Source of the DNA: Deltaproteobacteria bacterium
Lineage (GTDB): Bacteria; Myxococcota; Kuafuiibacteriia; Kuafuiibacteriales; Kuafuiibacteriaceae
NCBI GenBank assembly: GCA_016713425.1
Contig: JADJPE010000005.1
Coordinates: 5,244,501-5,308,500 of the forward strand
Length of the DNA: 64,000 nt
Reading direction: 5' to 3'
The notes below the pieces were generated by a model that did no database searches, had not been told where the DNA came from, and saw only the letters and a list, made by a program, of their open reading frames with translations. Shown here in pieces: positions 18,078 to 25,948 of this stretch. The position numbers and the translations under genes were made by a program. Each line of letters begins with the position of its first letter. Within the stretch, counting starts at the first letter, position 1.

Positions 18078-19652
18078 TTCTTTACTTTCTCGCATTTCAG
18101 ACAAGATCCGGAACGGCTTCTTCAAGTCGTAGCGGACACTTGCACCGTCCAGAACCGGGTTCCAAAGCAGCTTCGCGAGGAAGTCGCGTCGTTCCTCTGG
18201 AGTCTGCGTTTCCCACAAGCTCTTCGCCGTCTTGGCGAGTTCCAAAACGCGCTGGGCGGTGACGAGGTACGCACCGTCGATGTGCTTGTTCGTCTTCTGG
18301 AGCGCGTTGAAGCAGGCGTCCCGATCCTTCTGGATGCGATCCCGCTGCATGTTGAAGTCCGCGTCGCTGATCGCGCCCGCGAGCATCTTGTCGAAGAGGA
18401 CGTTGAGCTTCTTGTCGTGGTCCTCCAGCTTCGCGCGGAAGTCGTCGGCCTCCCGGTCCTTCGCGAGCTGCGCCTTCCGGTGCGTCTCGTTGAGCGCGTG
18501 CGCGATCTGCTTCGCGAGGTCGTCGCTGATCTGGATGTCATCCACGGCTGAGCCGAGCTGCTCCAGAATCTCTTCCTCTTTGATGTTGATCTCCCGATCG
18601 TGCTCCCGCTTCCCGTTGGTGCACTTGTAGTAGCGGTACTCTCGATCGCCCTTCCACTTCGGCGAGTAGATGACGGCGCACCCGCACTGCGCGCACCGGA
18701 GGCGCAAGGCGCCTTGCGAGAAGAGCCCTTCGTGCTTCCGGTTCTGCTGAGGCGCACGGATCGCGAAGCTCGCCTGGATGGCGTCCCACTCCTCGCGCGA
18801 GAACACCGGCTCGTGCTTGCCGGGGTAGAGCTTCTCTCTCCAGATGAAGTCGCCGCGGTAAAAGACGTCCTTGAGGACCCGCTCGACGCGCGACTTCTTG
18901 CCGTTCGCGCTGAACGCCCAAGCCTTCTTCGGCGGGACGAGGTCCTCCTCCAGCACCATCGCCGCGATCGTCGAGAGGCTCCGGCCTTCGAGCCGAAGCT
19001 CGCCCATCCGCCGCACGAGCTTCCTGCCCCAAACCGTCAGCTCGATCGTGCCGTGCTTGTCTTTGATGTGGCCGTCTTCGTCGATCAGCTTCTTGTTCAC
19101 GTAGCCGAGCGGCGCCTTCGTCGGAAACCAGCCCTCCTCCGCCTTGCGCGTCATGCTCTCGATCGCGCGCCGGCTGAGGTCGCGGCTGTACTGCTTCGCG
19201 GTGAGCGTGTGGATGTCCGCCGTCAGCCAGTCGCTTTCGGGCGTGTTCTTGTGGAGGACCTTGCCCTCGAACGCGAGGTGGACGACGAACACGTCATCGC
19301 GGACGTCCTCCTCCAGAAGCTCGGCGTCCGTCGCGTTGCGCGTCGTTCGATCCCACACCCAGAAGATCAGGTGCCGGATGCCTTGCTCGCGCGCGGCGTC
19401 GAGCACACCATGGAACTTGCGCCGGTCCTTCGATCGCTTGGCGGACTCGTGGATCTTCTCCACGCGCACGAGATCGAGGCCCTTCTTCTTCGCGTACGCT
19501 GTCATCCCGTCGCCCTGGACCGCGGGCGAGTTGTTCTCCATCTGCTTCTTGGAGCTAACGCGGACGATCGCGAGTGCCTTGTTGTTGCCGCCCCACGACG
19601 AGGTGCCCTCGCTCGCGGAGCCCCTCGCCTTCGCCTGCTTGAGCATCCCCAT
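18036..19652 (-). CDS. Large serine recombinase (site-specific integrase)
   Basis: Integrates and excises the element. The N-terminal resolvase domain starts 'ALAIVRVSSKKQ' with the catalytic Ser at 33/34, followed by 'HLIFWVWDRTTRN' and the long E-helix region. The recombinase domain spans about residues 175-300 and a zinc ribbon (CAQC...C) about 315-345; a coiled-coil segment lies near 395-440. The ATG at 19652 is preceded by AAGGAG. The last 11 residues, GRRDSNSRPPA, are read antisense from tRNA-Asp. In the excised circle the frame would instead enter 31523-31476 and end AHIYELGTAIMEMAA, so the tail depends on integration state. Confidence 0.93.
   Translation of the reverse strand: MGMLKQAKARGSASEGTSSWGGNNKALAIVRVSSKKQMENNSPAVQGDGMTAYAKKKGLDLVRVEKIHESAKRSKDRRKFHGVLDAAREQGIRHLIFWVWDRTTRNATDAELLEEDVRDDVFVVHLAFEGKVLHKNTPESDWLTADIHTLTAKQYSRDLSRRAIESMTRKAEEGWFPTKAPLGYVNKKLIDEDGHIKDKHGTIELTVWGRKLVRRMGELRLEGRSLSTIAAMVLEEDLVPPKKAWAFSANGKKSRVERVLKDVFYRGDFIWREKLYPGKHEPVFSREEWDAIQASFAIRAPQQNRKHEGLFSQGALRLRCAQCGCAVIYSPKWKGDREYRYYKCTNGKREHDREINIKEEEILEQLGSAVDDIQISDDLAKQIAHALNETHRKAQLAKDREADDFRAKLEDHDKKLNVLFDKMLAGAISDADFNMQRDRIQKDRDACFNALQKTNKHIDGAYLVTAQRVLELAKTAKSLWETQTPEERRDFLAKLLWNPVLDGASVRYDLKKPFRILSEMRESKEWRGRRDSNSRPPA
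18071..18080 (+). repeat. Putative attachment core, tRNA side
   Basis: CCCGCCATTC overlaps the last seven bases of tRNA-Asp and is repeated in the same orientation at 31523. Short shared cores are normal for serine-recombinase attachment sites. Confidence 0.6.
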
Positions 19653-19655
19653 GAC

Positions 19656-19919
19656 CTACTCCTTCCTCACGCCGCTCGGCGAACCCGCGCTCTGGTACGC
19701 GAGGAGCTTCTTGAACACGTCCACGATCGAGTGGAGGTCGGCCTTCTCCAGCCTGGGAGGCGGAACCCGAAGGACGACGGCGCTCGGTCGCGCGAGGTCC
19801 GCGAAGAGTCGCCGGACCGGAGGCACCTCTGGACTGCCGCCGGGGAACAGGACGTAGAGCCGGCCGTCCTCGCCGCACACGAGCGGGGTTCGGGTCATCG
19901 CGCGAGCCACTGCTACCAT
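19656..19919 (-). CDS. Small hypothetical protein upstream of the recombinase
   Basis: About 87 residues from the ATG at 19919 (AAGG just upstream; a TTG at 19940 is possible). The stop codon lies inside the recombinase ribosome-binding region, 3 bases before its ATG, so the two are coupled. The protein has a beta-rich N-terminal half (RLYVLFPGG) and an Arg/Pro/Val-rich middle; it has no recognisable family. Position suggests a recombination directionality factor or small accessory protein, which is only an inference. Confidence 0.5.
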   Translation of the reverse strand: MVAVARAMTRTPLVCGEDGRLYVLFPGGSPEVPPVRRLFADLARPSAVVLRVPPPRLEKADLHSIVDVFKKLLAYQSAGSPSGVRKE

Positions 19920-19924
19920 GACCT

Positions 19925-19969
19925 TATTCTGTCGAACCAAAGACCTAAGTTGTCAACCGGGGCTCCCCG
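19925..19969. promoter_or_regulatory. Divergent control region of recombinase operon and XRE gene
   Basis: On the minus strand a perfect TTGACA (19956-19951) faces the small gene and recombinase, with only weak -10 candidates (AGAATA at 19930-19925 is rather distant). A CGGGG-CT-CCCCG inverted repeat lies at 19958-19969 next to it. The adjacent divergent XRE gene is the natural candidate regulator. Confidence 0.35.
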
Positions 19970-19984
19970 AGCTAACTTCTGGAC

Positions 19985-20359
19985 ATGGCTAAGCCCAGAG
20001 GACCTCACAAGAACGAGGCGTCCAGAAAAGCGTTTCTGGAACAGCTCGGCGGCCGGGTCGCCGATCTGCGCCAGGAGCGCCGCCTCTCTCAGCGCGACCT
20101 CGCCATCTCGGCCGGGATCAGCCACGACGCGGTGAGCGCCTTCGAGCTGGGAAAGCGAGTGCCGACCGTAGGCACCCTGTTCGACCTGGCGAGAGCGCTC
20201 GGGGTGGACGTCTCCGCGCTCGTCACCTTCGACGAGAGCCACGCGCACGACCTCACCCCGATCGAGGCCCTCCTCAAGGGCCAGCCCAGCTACGTGCGCG
20301 AGGGTGCCGCAAACTGCGTCTCCGCCGTCGTTCGAGTCGCGGAGCAGAGCCGGGCGTAG
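19985..20359 (+). CDS. XRE-family transcriptional regulator
   Basis: 124 residues with a Cro/C1-type helix-turn-helix at about 22-80: 'RVADLRQERRLSQRDLA', the turn 'AGISHDAVSAFELGKR' and 'PTVGTLFDLARALGV'. A short acidic/hydrophobic C-terminal tail may mediate dimerisation or derepression. It is divergent from the recombinase operon and probably represses it and itself. The ATG is immediately preceded by a TTCTGGA heptamer (19977-19983), which leaves only a weak Shine-Dalgarno (GGA). Confidence 0.85.
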   Translation: MAKPRGPHKNEASRKAFLEQLGGRVADLRQERRLSQRDLAISAGISHDAVSAFELGKRVPTVGTLFDLARALGVDVSALVTFDESHAHDLTPIEALLKGQPSYVREGAANCVSAVVRVAEQSRA

Positions 20360-20412
20360 TTCTGGAGCGCTCTTCGTTTGGACGACGAGCCAGCGATCGC
20401 GTCCAGAAGCCT

Positions 20413-20715
20413 TCACGTCATCGGGTGCACGTACTTCGTTCCGTCGGGCAGGTACGTGATCCCGGTCCCCACGTCGTACCAGGGCTCGCAGACGATCTCG
20501 TCGCGCTCGAACGAGTAGAGCTTCGGCCTGGCCAGCATCTCGCGCTCGGCCTCCCACTGGGCCTGCATGAACATCAGCGCGATCTCCCGAAGGCTGGGCG
20601 GCGGCTCGTTCGAGCGCTCGGGCTTCGGCCACTTCACCTTCACCGGCCGCGTCGGGAGCCCCTCTCGTTTCGCTCGCCGTCGATCCCGGCTCCTGCGTTT
20701 GTCTCTCCTGCCCAT
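20413..20715 (-). CDS. Small basic hypothetical protein
   Basis: 100 residues; the N-terminal 30 are very Arg/Lys-rich and the remainder acidic/aromatic, ending 'GTGITYLPDGTKYVHPM'. The ATG at 20715 has AAGGAG six bases upstream and lies 10 bases after the stop of the three-helix membrane protein, so it is the last gene of the PEGA/lipoprotein operon. No family recognised. The basic N-terminus could bind nucleic acid or acidic lipids. Confidence 0.6.
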   Translation of the reverse strand: MGRRDKRRSRDRRRAKREGLPTRPVKVKWPKPERSNEPPPSLREIALMFMQAQWEAEREMLARPKLYSFERDEIVCEPWYDVGTGITYLPDGTKYVHPMT

Positions 20716-20725
20716 CTCGATCTCC

Positions 20726-21718
20726 TTACAAGCCCGCGGTCGCGATCTCGAAGCGGCTCCGCGTAGACGGGAGCGGGATGTCCGTCCACGAGATCTCGGT
20801 CGAGAACTGCTCGCCGAACGGGTTCCGCGCCGTCATCACGATCCGCATCTCGACGCGCGAGACGCCGTAGTCGAGCCACTTCCGCTCGACGGTCGTTCCC
20901 CAGCCGTCCTCGAACGTCTTGTACTCTCCCCGCGGCATCGCGTTCACGAAGGCGCACGTGCTGCCCCGGATCTCGGTCGGCTCGCGCGCGCTGTCGAAGT
21001 GGACGCGGAGGACGAGCGCGCAGTCGAGCCGCTCGAACGACTCCTCGTTCCCCTCGAAGTTGAAGAGCGCTCCTCGGAGCCGAAGGTTTCGACCGCCCGA
21101 GAAGTCGTTGTACCACTCGCCTCGCAGATCGCTGATCGAGATCGGAAGCGGCTTCGCCGAGGAGTCGTGCGGCGCGGCGGCGCCGTTCGCCACCTGTTGG
21201 GCGCCGAGCATCAGGAACCCAAGGTAGCCGAGCCCTCCGAGCAGGAGCGCGACCATCACGACCTGAGCTGGCTTGGGTCCCCCGGCTTTCGTCTCGACCG
21301 CGTTCTGGGCAGCGGGCCGTTCAGGCTCATGCGCCGAGTCCGCGACCTCCTCGGCGTCGGTGTCGCCCTCTTCAGCATCATCGGCTTCGCCTAGGCTTGA
21401 AGGGCCTTCTGGATGCTCGGATCGGCCGGGCTCTACGAGCTGCGCACGGGGTTGCTGTCCAGAAGCGCCCCGAGGCTGGAGGAAGTGAACAACGAGCGCG
21501 ACTGCGAACCCGATCGAGCCGCCGATCAAGAGGTTCATGGGGCCGGAGAGCGTCTGCAACGCCGGGATGTCGATCGGATCGACGATCGTCTTCAGGAACA
21601 TGTCCAGAAAGGAGGTCCGCGCCGGAATGAAGAGACCCCACGCGCTCGACATGAACTGCCGCACTTGGATCGCGTGGTAGATGAGCGCCCCGATCAAGCT
21701 CAGCAAGAAGAACTTCAT
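20726..21718 (-). CDS. Hypothetical membrane protein, three transmembrane helices
   Basis: 330 residues from the ATG at 21718, which overlaps the stop of the preceding lipoprotein gene (ATGA). The open frame upstream to 22195 is an Arg/Glu-rich shadow of that gene and is excluded. Hydrophobic helices lie at about residues 3-22, 60-82 and 130-155, separated by an acidic Glu/Asp/Pro linker (about 85-125). The C-terminal 170 residues are a soluble, beta-rich domain with two Cys residues. No family is recognised. It belongs to the coupled operon that starts at 24216 and is probably an inner-membrane partner of the two lipoproteins. Confidence 0.65.
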   Translation of the reverse strand: MKFFLLSLIGALIYHAIQVRQFMSSAWGLFIPARTSFLDMFLKTIVDPIDIPALQTLSGPMNLLIGGSIGFAVALVVHFLQPRGASGQQPRAQLVEPGRSEHPEGPSSLGEADDAEEGDTDAEEVADSAHEPERPAAQNAVETKAGGPKPAQVVMVALLLGGLGYLGFLMLGAQQVANGAAAPHDSSAKPLPISISDLRGEWYNDFSGGRNLRLRGALFNFEGNEESFERLDCALVLRVHFDSAREPTEIRGSTCAFVNAMPRGEYKTFEDGWGTTVERKWLDYGVSRVEMRIVMTARNPFGEQFSTEISWTDIPLPSTRSRFEIATAGL

Positions 21719-22257
21719 CGCTTCCACGCCCCTTCGATGAGGCTCAGAGCCTTGATCCGCTCGTCGTTCGTCGGAATGCTGATCTGGACATGTATGCGCT
21801 CGACCCGCTTCAGAGGCACTTCGAGCACCGTGCACGAGTCCACCGTCGCCTTCCCGGCGCTGACGTTCATGAAGGACTCGTTGCAGTTGCCGAGGTATTC
21901 GTCGCCCGCCCCGTAGGCATCCACTTGCGCCAAGACCGTGTCGATGAACAACGGGGACTCGTTCTTCATCCGAAACGCCACCTCGGTCTGCTTCGCGGCG
22001 CCCAAGAGGCCGCCCTTGACCTTGAGCACCTCCAGGAGCACGCGCCCGTCGCTCTCGATCTGTCCCTTCTCCTTCGGTGTCGGACTCAGCTCGGTCACGC
22101 GCTCCTTCTTGAGCTGATCGAGTTCCTGTCGAAGCGATGCGATCTCGGCGCGCAACGCGATCACCTCCGCGGTCGCGGGCGCTTCTTGCTTGCATCCGAG
22201 CGCGAGCATGATGAGCACCGCACCCGCCATCACCATGCTCCGTCCAGAAAGCCGCAC
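21715..22257 (-). CDS. Hypothetical lipoprotein with coiled coil
   Basis: I start it at GTG 22257 because GGGAGG lies six bases upstream and the result is a compact signal peptide ending in the lipobox LALG-C (about residue 22). An ATG at 22236 or the longer frame to 22302 are alternatives. After the lipid-Cys comes a coiled coil (about 30-60, 'ALRAEIASLRQELDQLKKE') and then a beta-rich domain with two Cys residues near 135-150. Its stop overlaps the ATG of the membrane-protein gene, so the two are made in fixed ratio. No family recognised; the coiled coil may multimerise it in the periplasm. Confidence 0.65.
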   Translation of the reverse strand: MRLSGRSMVMAGAVLIMLALGCKQEAPATAEVIALRAEIASLRQELDQLKKERVTELSPTPKEKGQIESDGRVLLEVLKVKGGLLGAAKQTEVAFRMKNESPLFIDTVLAQVDAYGAGDEYLGNCNESFMNVSAGKATVDSCTVLEVPLKRVERIHVQISIPTNDERIKALSLIEGAWKR

Positions 22258-22270
22258 GCCATCCTCCCCT

Positions 22271-22786
22271 TCATCGATCCGAACAGTCCACGTGCAGCTC
22301 ACGGCACTCCCATCCCCGGAGATCGATCGAGTAGACGCAGAGATCGGGATCGCTGGCAGAGTTCTTCCGCTCCCAGGTTCGCATGGTGCCGACGAGCCGA
22401 GCGCTGTCCGGTCTCTCGTTCAGCGCGGGAGTGCAGCCGCCCGCGGTGCCCCCCGTGGACAACGAGCCGCTCTCATACCGGAAGTACGTGCCGCACTTCG
22501 ACCGGCAACTCTCGTCGTAGCAGAGCCAGTGCTCGGGGATCGGTGAGCACGTGGCTGCACTCGGGCCGGCGTCGGCTGGCGTGACACCGCCCATCGGCGG
22601 GTCGTTGACTGGGTTAGGGGCCGGCTCGGGCTCACGGCAGGCACCATCGACGCAGACGTAACCGTCGCAGTCCCCGTCCCCACGGCATGGGATGCCGTCG
22701 CGGAAGTCGATCAGCAACGAGCAGCCGCCGCACACGAGCGCCAGCGCGACAACGGAGGCTCGTAGGATGGCGTCCACGATCACCAT
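22271..22786 (-). CDS. Hypothetical Cys-rich lipoprotein
   Basis: A signal peptide with lipobox 'CGGC' (Cys at about 22) is followed by a Cys-rich segment (CRGDGDCDGYVCVDGAC, about 34-50) similar to short EGF-like or Asp-rich Ca-binding segments of myxobacterial surface proteins. A Pro-rich linker leads to a globular domain with paired Cys residues (about 80-170). The ATG (22786) overlaps the stop of the PEGA gene. The many Cys residues in a lipoprotein point to an oxidising, extracytoplasmic site. Function unknown. Confidence 0.65.
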   Translation of the reverse strand: MVIVDAILRASVVALALVCGGCSLLIDFRDGIPCRGDGDCDGYVCVDGACREPEPAPNPVNDPPMGGVTPADAGPSAATCSPIPEHWLCYDESCRSKCGTYFRYESGSLSTGGTAGGCTPALNERPDSARLVGTMRTWERKNSASDPDLCVYSIDLRGWECRELHVDCSDR

Positions 22787-24216
22787 GACACGATCGCTCC
22801 GATACCGAAGCCGAGCGCCGCGAGCGCGGAGACGTCCGCTACGATCGCGGCCGTCTTGCCCGACGAGATCCGGTCCGCCGTCTCTGGATCTCCGGGGCTC
22901 TGACTCCTGAGGTCAGACTTCGCGTTCAGCGCGCGCACGCCGAAGAACGTCGCCACACCCGCGCTCACGATCGCGGCGCCCACGCAGCTCCATCGGATGA
23001 CGGTTCTCGTGGTCGCTGCGTCTTGTTCTGCGATCTGCGCCTCCGTCAGGACGGACTCGGTGAGCGTCACCGTCACAACCCGCTGCTCTCCAGGAGCGAC
23101 CTGGATGCTCTGAAGCGAGGGCTCGTGCCCAGTCGCCGTGAGCCGAAGCCGGACATCACCAGGCCGGACGTCGAGATCGACTGGAGTCCTGCCGACGCTT
23201 CGATCGTTGAGCTGCACGTCGGCGTCGGGGTTCGACAGCACCGAGATACGCGCCATCCTGGCCTGGAGGGAGAAGCTCATCGTCGTCGGCGCATTTCCTC
23301 GGATCAGCACGTCCCGCTCGGCGACCTCGTAGCCATCGAGCGAGAGCCGAACGCGCGCCTTGCCGGCGAGTAGGCCTGGTTTCTGGAGTGGCGTCGCGCC
23401 CACCGTCAGGCCGTCCAACTCGACCGTCGCTCCCGCGGGCTTCGAGGAGACGATCAACGTGCCCGTCTGACGAACGAGCGCCTTCTCGACGAGCGCAGTA
23501 CGGCCGGGCCGCACGACGATCATCTCCGCCGCGTCATCGTAGCCGTCGAGACGAAGCGCGAGCGCATACTGCTTCGCCGCGACGTTCTGCTCGAACGGTG
23601 TCCGTCCAACTTGGCGGCCGTCCAGAAACACGGGCGCATCGGCGGGCTCGCTCACGACGCGAAGCGTGCCCCGCTCTTCCGGCCGTGGATCGCGCGAGGA
23701 CACCACGCCTCCGACGCGAGCGAGGCGGAAGTCCTCCACCATCGTCTCGAACGCCTTCACGATCTCGGCGGCGGTGCATGGCTTGATGAGAGAGCCCGAC
23801 CATTCGCTCGCCTCCTTGAGCAGATCGATCAGGTCGGCTTTCACAACGCACTGGTCACCCAGACGGGAAAGACGAAGCGTGAACGACTTCTGCGCCGCGA
23901 GCGCCTTTCCCAGCTCGATCTGGCAAGCCTCAGCGAAACAGGCTTCGTAGCTCTTCGCCTTCTCTGCGGTGACGAACGCGCGCACGCTGTCCCGCGGCAC
24001 GACGGAGACGCCCTCTACGCGGCCAAGGAGGCCGGCGACGTGATCCCCGAGCGCAGCGCCGTCGCGTTCGGTGAGGACGTGGTCGCCGTCGATCGGGTCG
24101 AAGACCGCGATCACGAGATCCGCGCTTGAGGCAAGGGCCGCGTTCGGCTCCAGAAGCAGAAGAAGCATCCCGAATGCCGCCACCGATCCTGTCCCCCTCA
24201 ACCGTTTGCTCCTCAC
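22780..24216 (-). CDS. PEGA-domain envelope protein
   Basis: From GTG 24216 the protein begins RSKRLR plus a hydrophobic segment, i.e. a signal peptide; the open frame to 24543 is antisense to the XRE gene and is excluded. Residues 30-160 form a mixed alpha/beta domain ('LVIAVFDPIDGD') resembling the periplasmic domain that often precedes PEGA repeats. Three PEGA repeats follow (about 175-385; 'GTLIVSSKPAGATVELDG' is typical). The C-terminus has two hydrophobic segments separated by a polar loop and ends in 'IGAIVSW'. PEGA domains are beta-sandwich modules of bacterial surface proteins. It is the first gene of the five-gene coupled operon. Confidence 0.8.
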   Translation of the reverse strand: MRSKRLRGTGSVAAFGMLLLLLEPNAALASSADLVIAVFDPIDGDHVLTERDGAALGDHVAGLLGRVEGVSVVPRDSVRAFVTAEKAKSYEACFAEACQIELGKALAAQKSFTLRLSRLGDQCVVKADLIDLLKEASEWSGSLIKPCTAAEIVKAFETMVEDFRLARVGGVVSSRDPRPEERGTLRVVSEPADAPVFLDGRQVGRTPFEQNVAAKQYALALRLDGYDDAAEMIVVRPGRTALVEKALVRQTGTLIVSSKPAGATVELDGLTVGATPLQKPGLLAGKARVRLSLDGYEVAERDVLIRGNAPTTMSFSLQARMARISVLSNPDADVQLNDRSVGRTPVDLDVRPGDVRLRLTATGHEPSLQSIQVAPGEQRVVTVTLTESVLTEAQIAEQDAATTRTVIRWSCVGAAIVSAGVATFFGVRALNAKSDLRSQSPGDPETADRISSGKTAAIVADVSALAALGFGIGAIVSW

Positions 24217-24226
24217 TCCCTCGCTC

Positions 24227-24249
24227 GAATGTGGCTCCAAGCCACATTC
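24227..24249. promoter_or_regulatory. Palindromic operator over the PEGA-operon promoter
   Basis: A perfect inverted repeat GAATGTGGCT-CCA-AGCCACATTC lies between the divergent PEGA operon (start 24216) and the XRE gene (start near 24284). On the minus strand a promoter can be drawn as TTGACG (24275-24270), an 18-base spacer and AAGAAT (24251-24246). The palindrome therefore begins in the -10 box and extends over the transcription start, the usual layout for repression. The adjacent XRE protein is the likely ligand. Confidence 0.7.
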
Positions 24250-24283
24250 TTTGAAGCATCCAGCCGTAGCGTCAAGCCCCGAG

Positions 24284-24622
24284 GTGGCTGAGCGCCGCAC
24301 CAAGGCCGAGAAGGCGATCGCTCGGCGCTTGGCGAAGCGCATCCGGGAACTGCGGCACGAACGCGGGTGGAACCAGATCGATCTTGAGGCGCACCTGGAC
24401 GAGCGGGTGAAGAGGGCGACTCTTTCTGACTTCGAGACGGGACGCCGCCTCCCCTCCGTGTCCGTGCTGATGGGAATCGCCGAAGCATTCGAGGTCGAAC
24501 CAGCGGCTCTGTTTCTGGACCCGTCGGAGACCTGGAAGCACAAGGTCGCCCTGGCCGTGCTTGAGGCGAACGAAGACCAGCTTCAACCCATCGCGAAGCT
24601 GCTCGACATCGAGCGAGAGTGA
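24284..24622 (+). CDS. XRE-family transcriptional regulator
   Basis: The upstream part of the frame overlaps the PEGA gene and its operator; GTG 24284 (or TTG 24251) gives a protein of about 112 residues. A long basic helix (about 1-22) leads into the Cro/C1 helix-turn-helix: 'RIRELRHERGWNQIDLEAHL', 'RATLSDFETGRRLPS' and 'LMGIAEAFEVEPAAL'. The C-terminal helix is acidic. It faces the PEGA operon across a perfect palindrome, so it is the probable repressor of that operon and possibly of itself. The start is uncertain because there is no clear Shine-Dalgarno sequence. Confidence 0.7.
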   Translation: MAERRTKAEKAIARRLAKRIRELRHERGWNQIDLEAHLDERVKRATLSDFETGRRLPSVSVLMGIAEAFEVEPAALFLDPSETWKHKVALAVLEANEDQLQPIAKLLDIERE

Positions 24623-24743
24623 GGCCATCACGCGCCTCGTGGCGTCCAGAATCTGGGTTCATCGTCCAGAAAGATGATCCATCAAGGTCAGGTCAAGAAC
24701 TAGACCTCATCGTGCCTGGGCCGAGGTAGGACAGAAGCGCATC

Positions 24744-25106
24744 GTGCGACTCGGCGCGATGCCCAGAAGGCGAGACAAGAAGCTCCTGGTCGCGATCGGC
24801 CGCCGGTTCCAGGAGGTCCGGCGCGCTCACGGATGGACTCAGGAGACGCTGGCCGAGGCCCTCGACATCGAGCCGGTGACGCTCTCCCGGTACGAGCGGG
24901 GCCACCGCGCCCTGAGCCTCTCGACGCTCGCTTTGGCCGCGAAGACGATGGGCGTCGGCTTGGCCGAGCTTCTGGACACCGACCTGCCCCCGCCGAAGGC
25001 GACGCGGGCGCCCGGCGAGGGCCAGGTCCTGCGTTTCTGGACGGGCATGGACGAGGAGCGGCGGGACCTCGCGCTGAGGATCCTCCGCGAGATCGCCAGA
25101 AGGTGA
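24744..25106 (+). CDS. XRE-family transcriptional regulator
   Basis: 120 residues from GTG 24744 (ATG 24759 is an alternative). Helix-turn-helix at about 20-75: 'GRRFQEVRRAHGWTQETLA', 'LDIEPVTLSRYERGHRA' and 'LSTLALAAKTMGV'. The C-terminal part is charged. It is the third XRE regulator of the element and follows the second in the same direction with a 120-base gap. The gap holds two TCCAGAA copies 20 bases apart (24645, 24665) and an AGGTC/GACCT half-palindrome. A hairpin follows the stop directly. Confidence 0.8.
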   Translation: MRLGAMPRRRDKKLLVAIGRRFQEVRRAHGWTQETLAEALDIEPVTLSRYERGHRALSLSTLALAAKTMGVGLAELLDTDLPPPKATRAPGEGQVLRFWTGMDEERRDLALRILREIARR

Positions 25107-25126
25107 CCTGACCGCCAGGGTCAGGT
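25106..25126 (+). terminator. Hairpin directly after the third XRE gene
   Basis: Inverted repeat ACCTGACC-GCCAG-GGTCAGGT begins at the last base of the stop codon. It has an 8-bp stem and a 5-base loop but no strong U-tract (TTGGCTGTT), so it may be a weak terminator or an autoregulatory operator; AGGTCAGGTC also occurs just upstream of the gene. The rest of the interval to 25379 holds nothing I can support. Confidence 0.4.
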
Positions 25127-25379
25127 TGGCTGTTCGATCGTCATGAGATGAAGAACAGACCAGCGACTACTTTTCCGGACCCCTCCCACCTTTGCGCGAT
25201 CCTTTGGTCTGACCGACTCTCATGGCGGTCCACAAGAAGGAAGGAGGAGATGTCCCGCTCGAAGTGCGGCGAGGATGACCGGGGTAGGTCAGCCCATTCT
25301 TGCGGGTGACGCCGAGCGCGGTAGAAGTCACCCTCGCCCACTTGATCGGTCCCCCTGATCACCCCATCATGCCGCCCCT

Positions 25380-25913
25380 ATGGCGCTCAACCTCCAGAAT
25401 CTGGACGCCGCGGTACGCGCGCTGATGATCACTGAGATCGAAGAGGACGAGGCGGGATCCAAGCTCTACTTCAGTCCGCGGCTCTCAGCGACCGGTCTCG
25501 CCGACTATGCGAGGCTCCTCAAGGAGGCTGCCAGCACCCACGATGACGACTGGTTGGCTTCGCAACTACGCACCACCGGCCGACTCAACACCACGGAGCA
25601 GCGCAAGAAACCGAAGGGCGGGTACACGACCGCTGCCGTTCCGGTTACGGCGGCTGACACCCTGGCGGAGGGCGAGTTCAACCGCTTCTATGCACGCGCC
25701 CTCTGTCGTCACGCGATCGACGCAGGCATCAGTGACGTCGAAGTCTATCGCGCGAAGGCGGTCTCGGCGCCTCGCCCCGAGTCTGAGGCGATGCTGGGAA
25801 AGCGGATCTCCGCCAAGGCGCTGCTCGACGATCTTCGGAAGTCGCAGGGAGTCGAGCCCGCCTTAGGACTCCCGCCTGGCCCAAACTCTGGGCTAAGCGT
25901 CAAGCTGTCCTGA
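25380..25913 (+). CDS. Conserved-looking hypothetical protein
   Basis: 177 residues, ATG at 25380, no strong Shine-Dalgarno. It reads as a soluble globular protein with recognisable blocks 'LYFSPRLSATGLADYARLL', 'KPKGGYTTAAVPVTAADTLAEGEFNRFYARALCRHAI' and 'VEVYRAKAVSAPRPESEA', a pattern I associate with uncharacterised proteins of mobile elements; no function is known to me. No signal peptide or membrane helix. Only one TCCAGAA copy (25393) lies in it, at its very start, and none in the two genes after it, so this block may have a different origin from the rest of the element. Confidence 0.7.
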   Translation: MALNLQNLDAAVRALMITEIEEDEAGSKLYFSPRLSATGLADYARLLKEAASTHDDDWLASQLRTTGRLNTTEQRKKPKGGYTTAAVPVTAADTLAEGEFNRFYARALCRHAIDAGISDVEVYRAKAVSAPRPESEAMLGKRISAKALLDDLRKSQGVEPALGLPPGPNSGLSVKLS

Positions 25914-25948
25914 GTTGATCCGCCCATGATCATTCTGTTGGGGGACAC

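Noticed and set aside
18600..20135. 511-residue open frame on the + strand
   Set aside because: Antisense of the serine recombinase and its upstream gene; Arg/Leu/Val-rich composition typical of GC-rich shadows.
21719..22195. N-terminal extension of the three-helix membrane protein
   Set aside because: Arg/Glu-rich and overlaps the upstream lipoprotein gene; the ATG at 21718 in the ATGA overlap is the better start.
25141..25362. 73-residue open frame on the - strand
   Set aside because: No Shine-Dalgarno, no domain, in the gap after a likely terminator; treated as noise.
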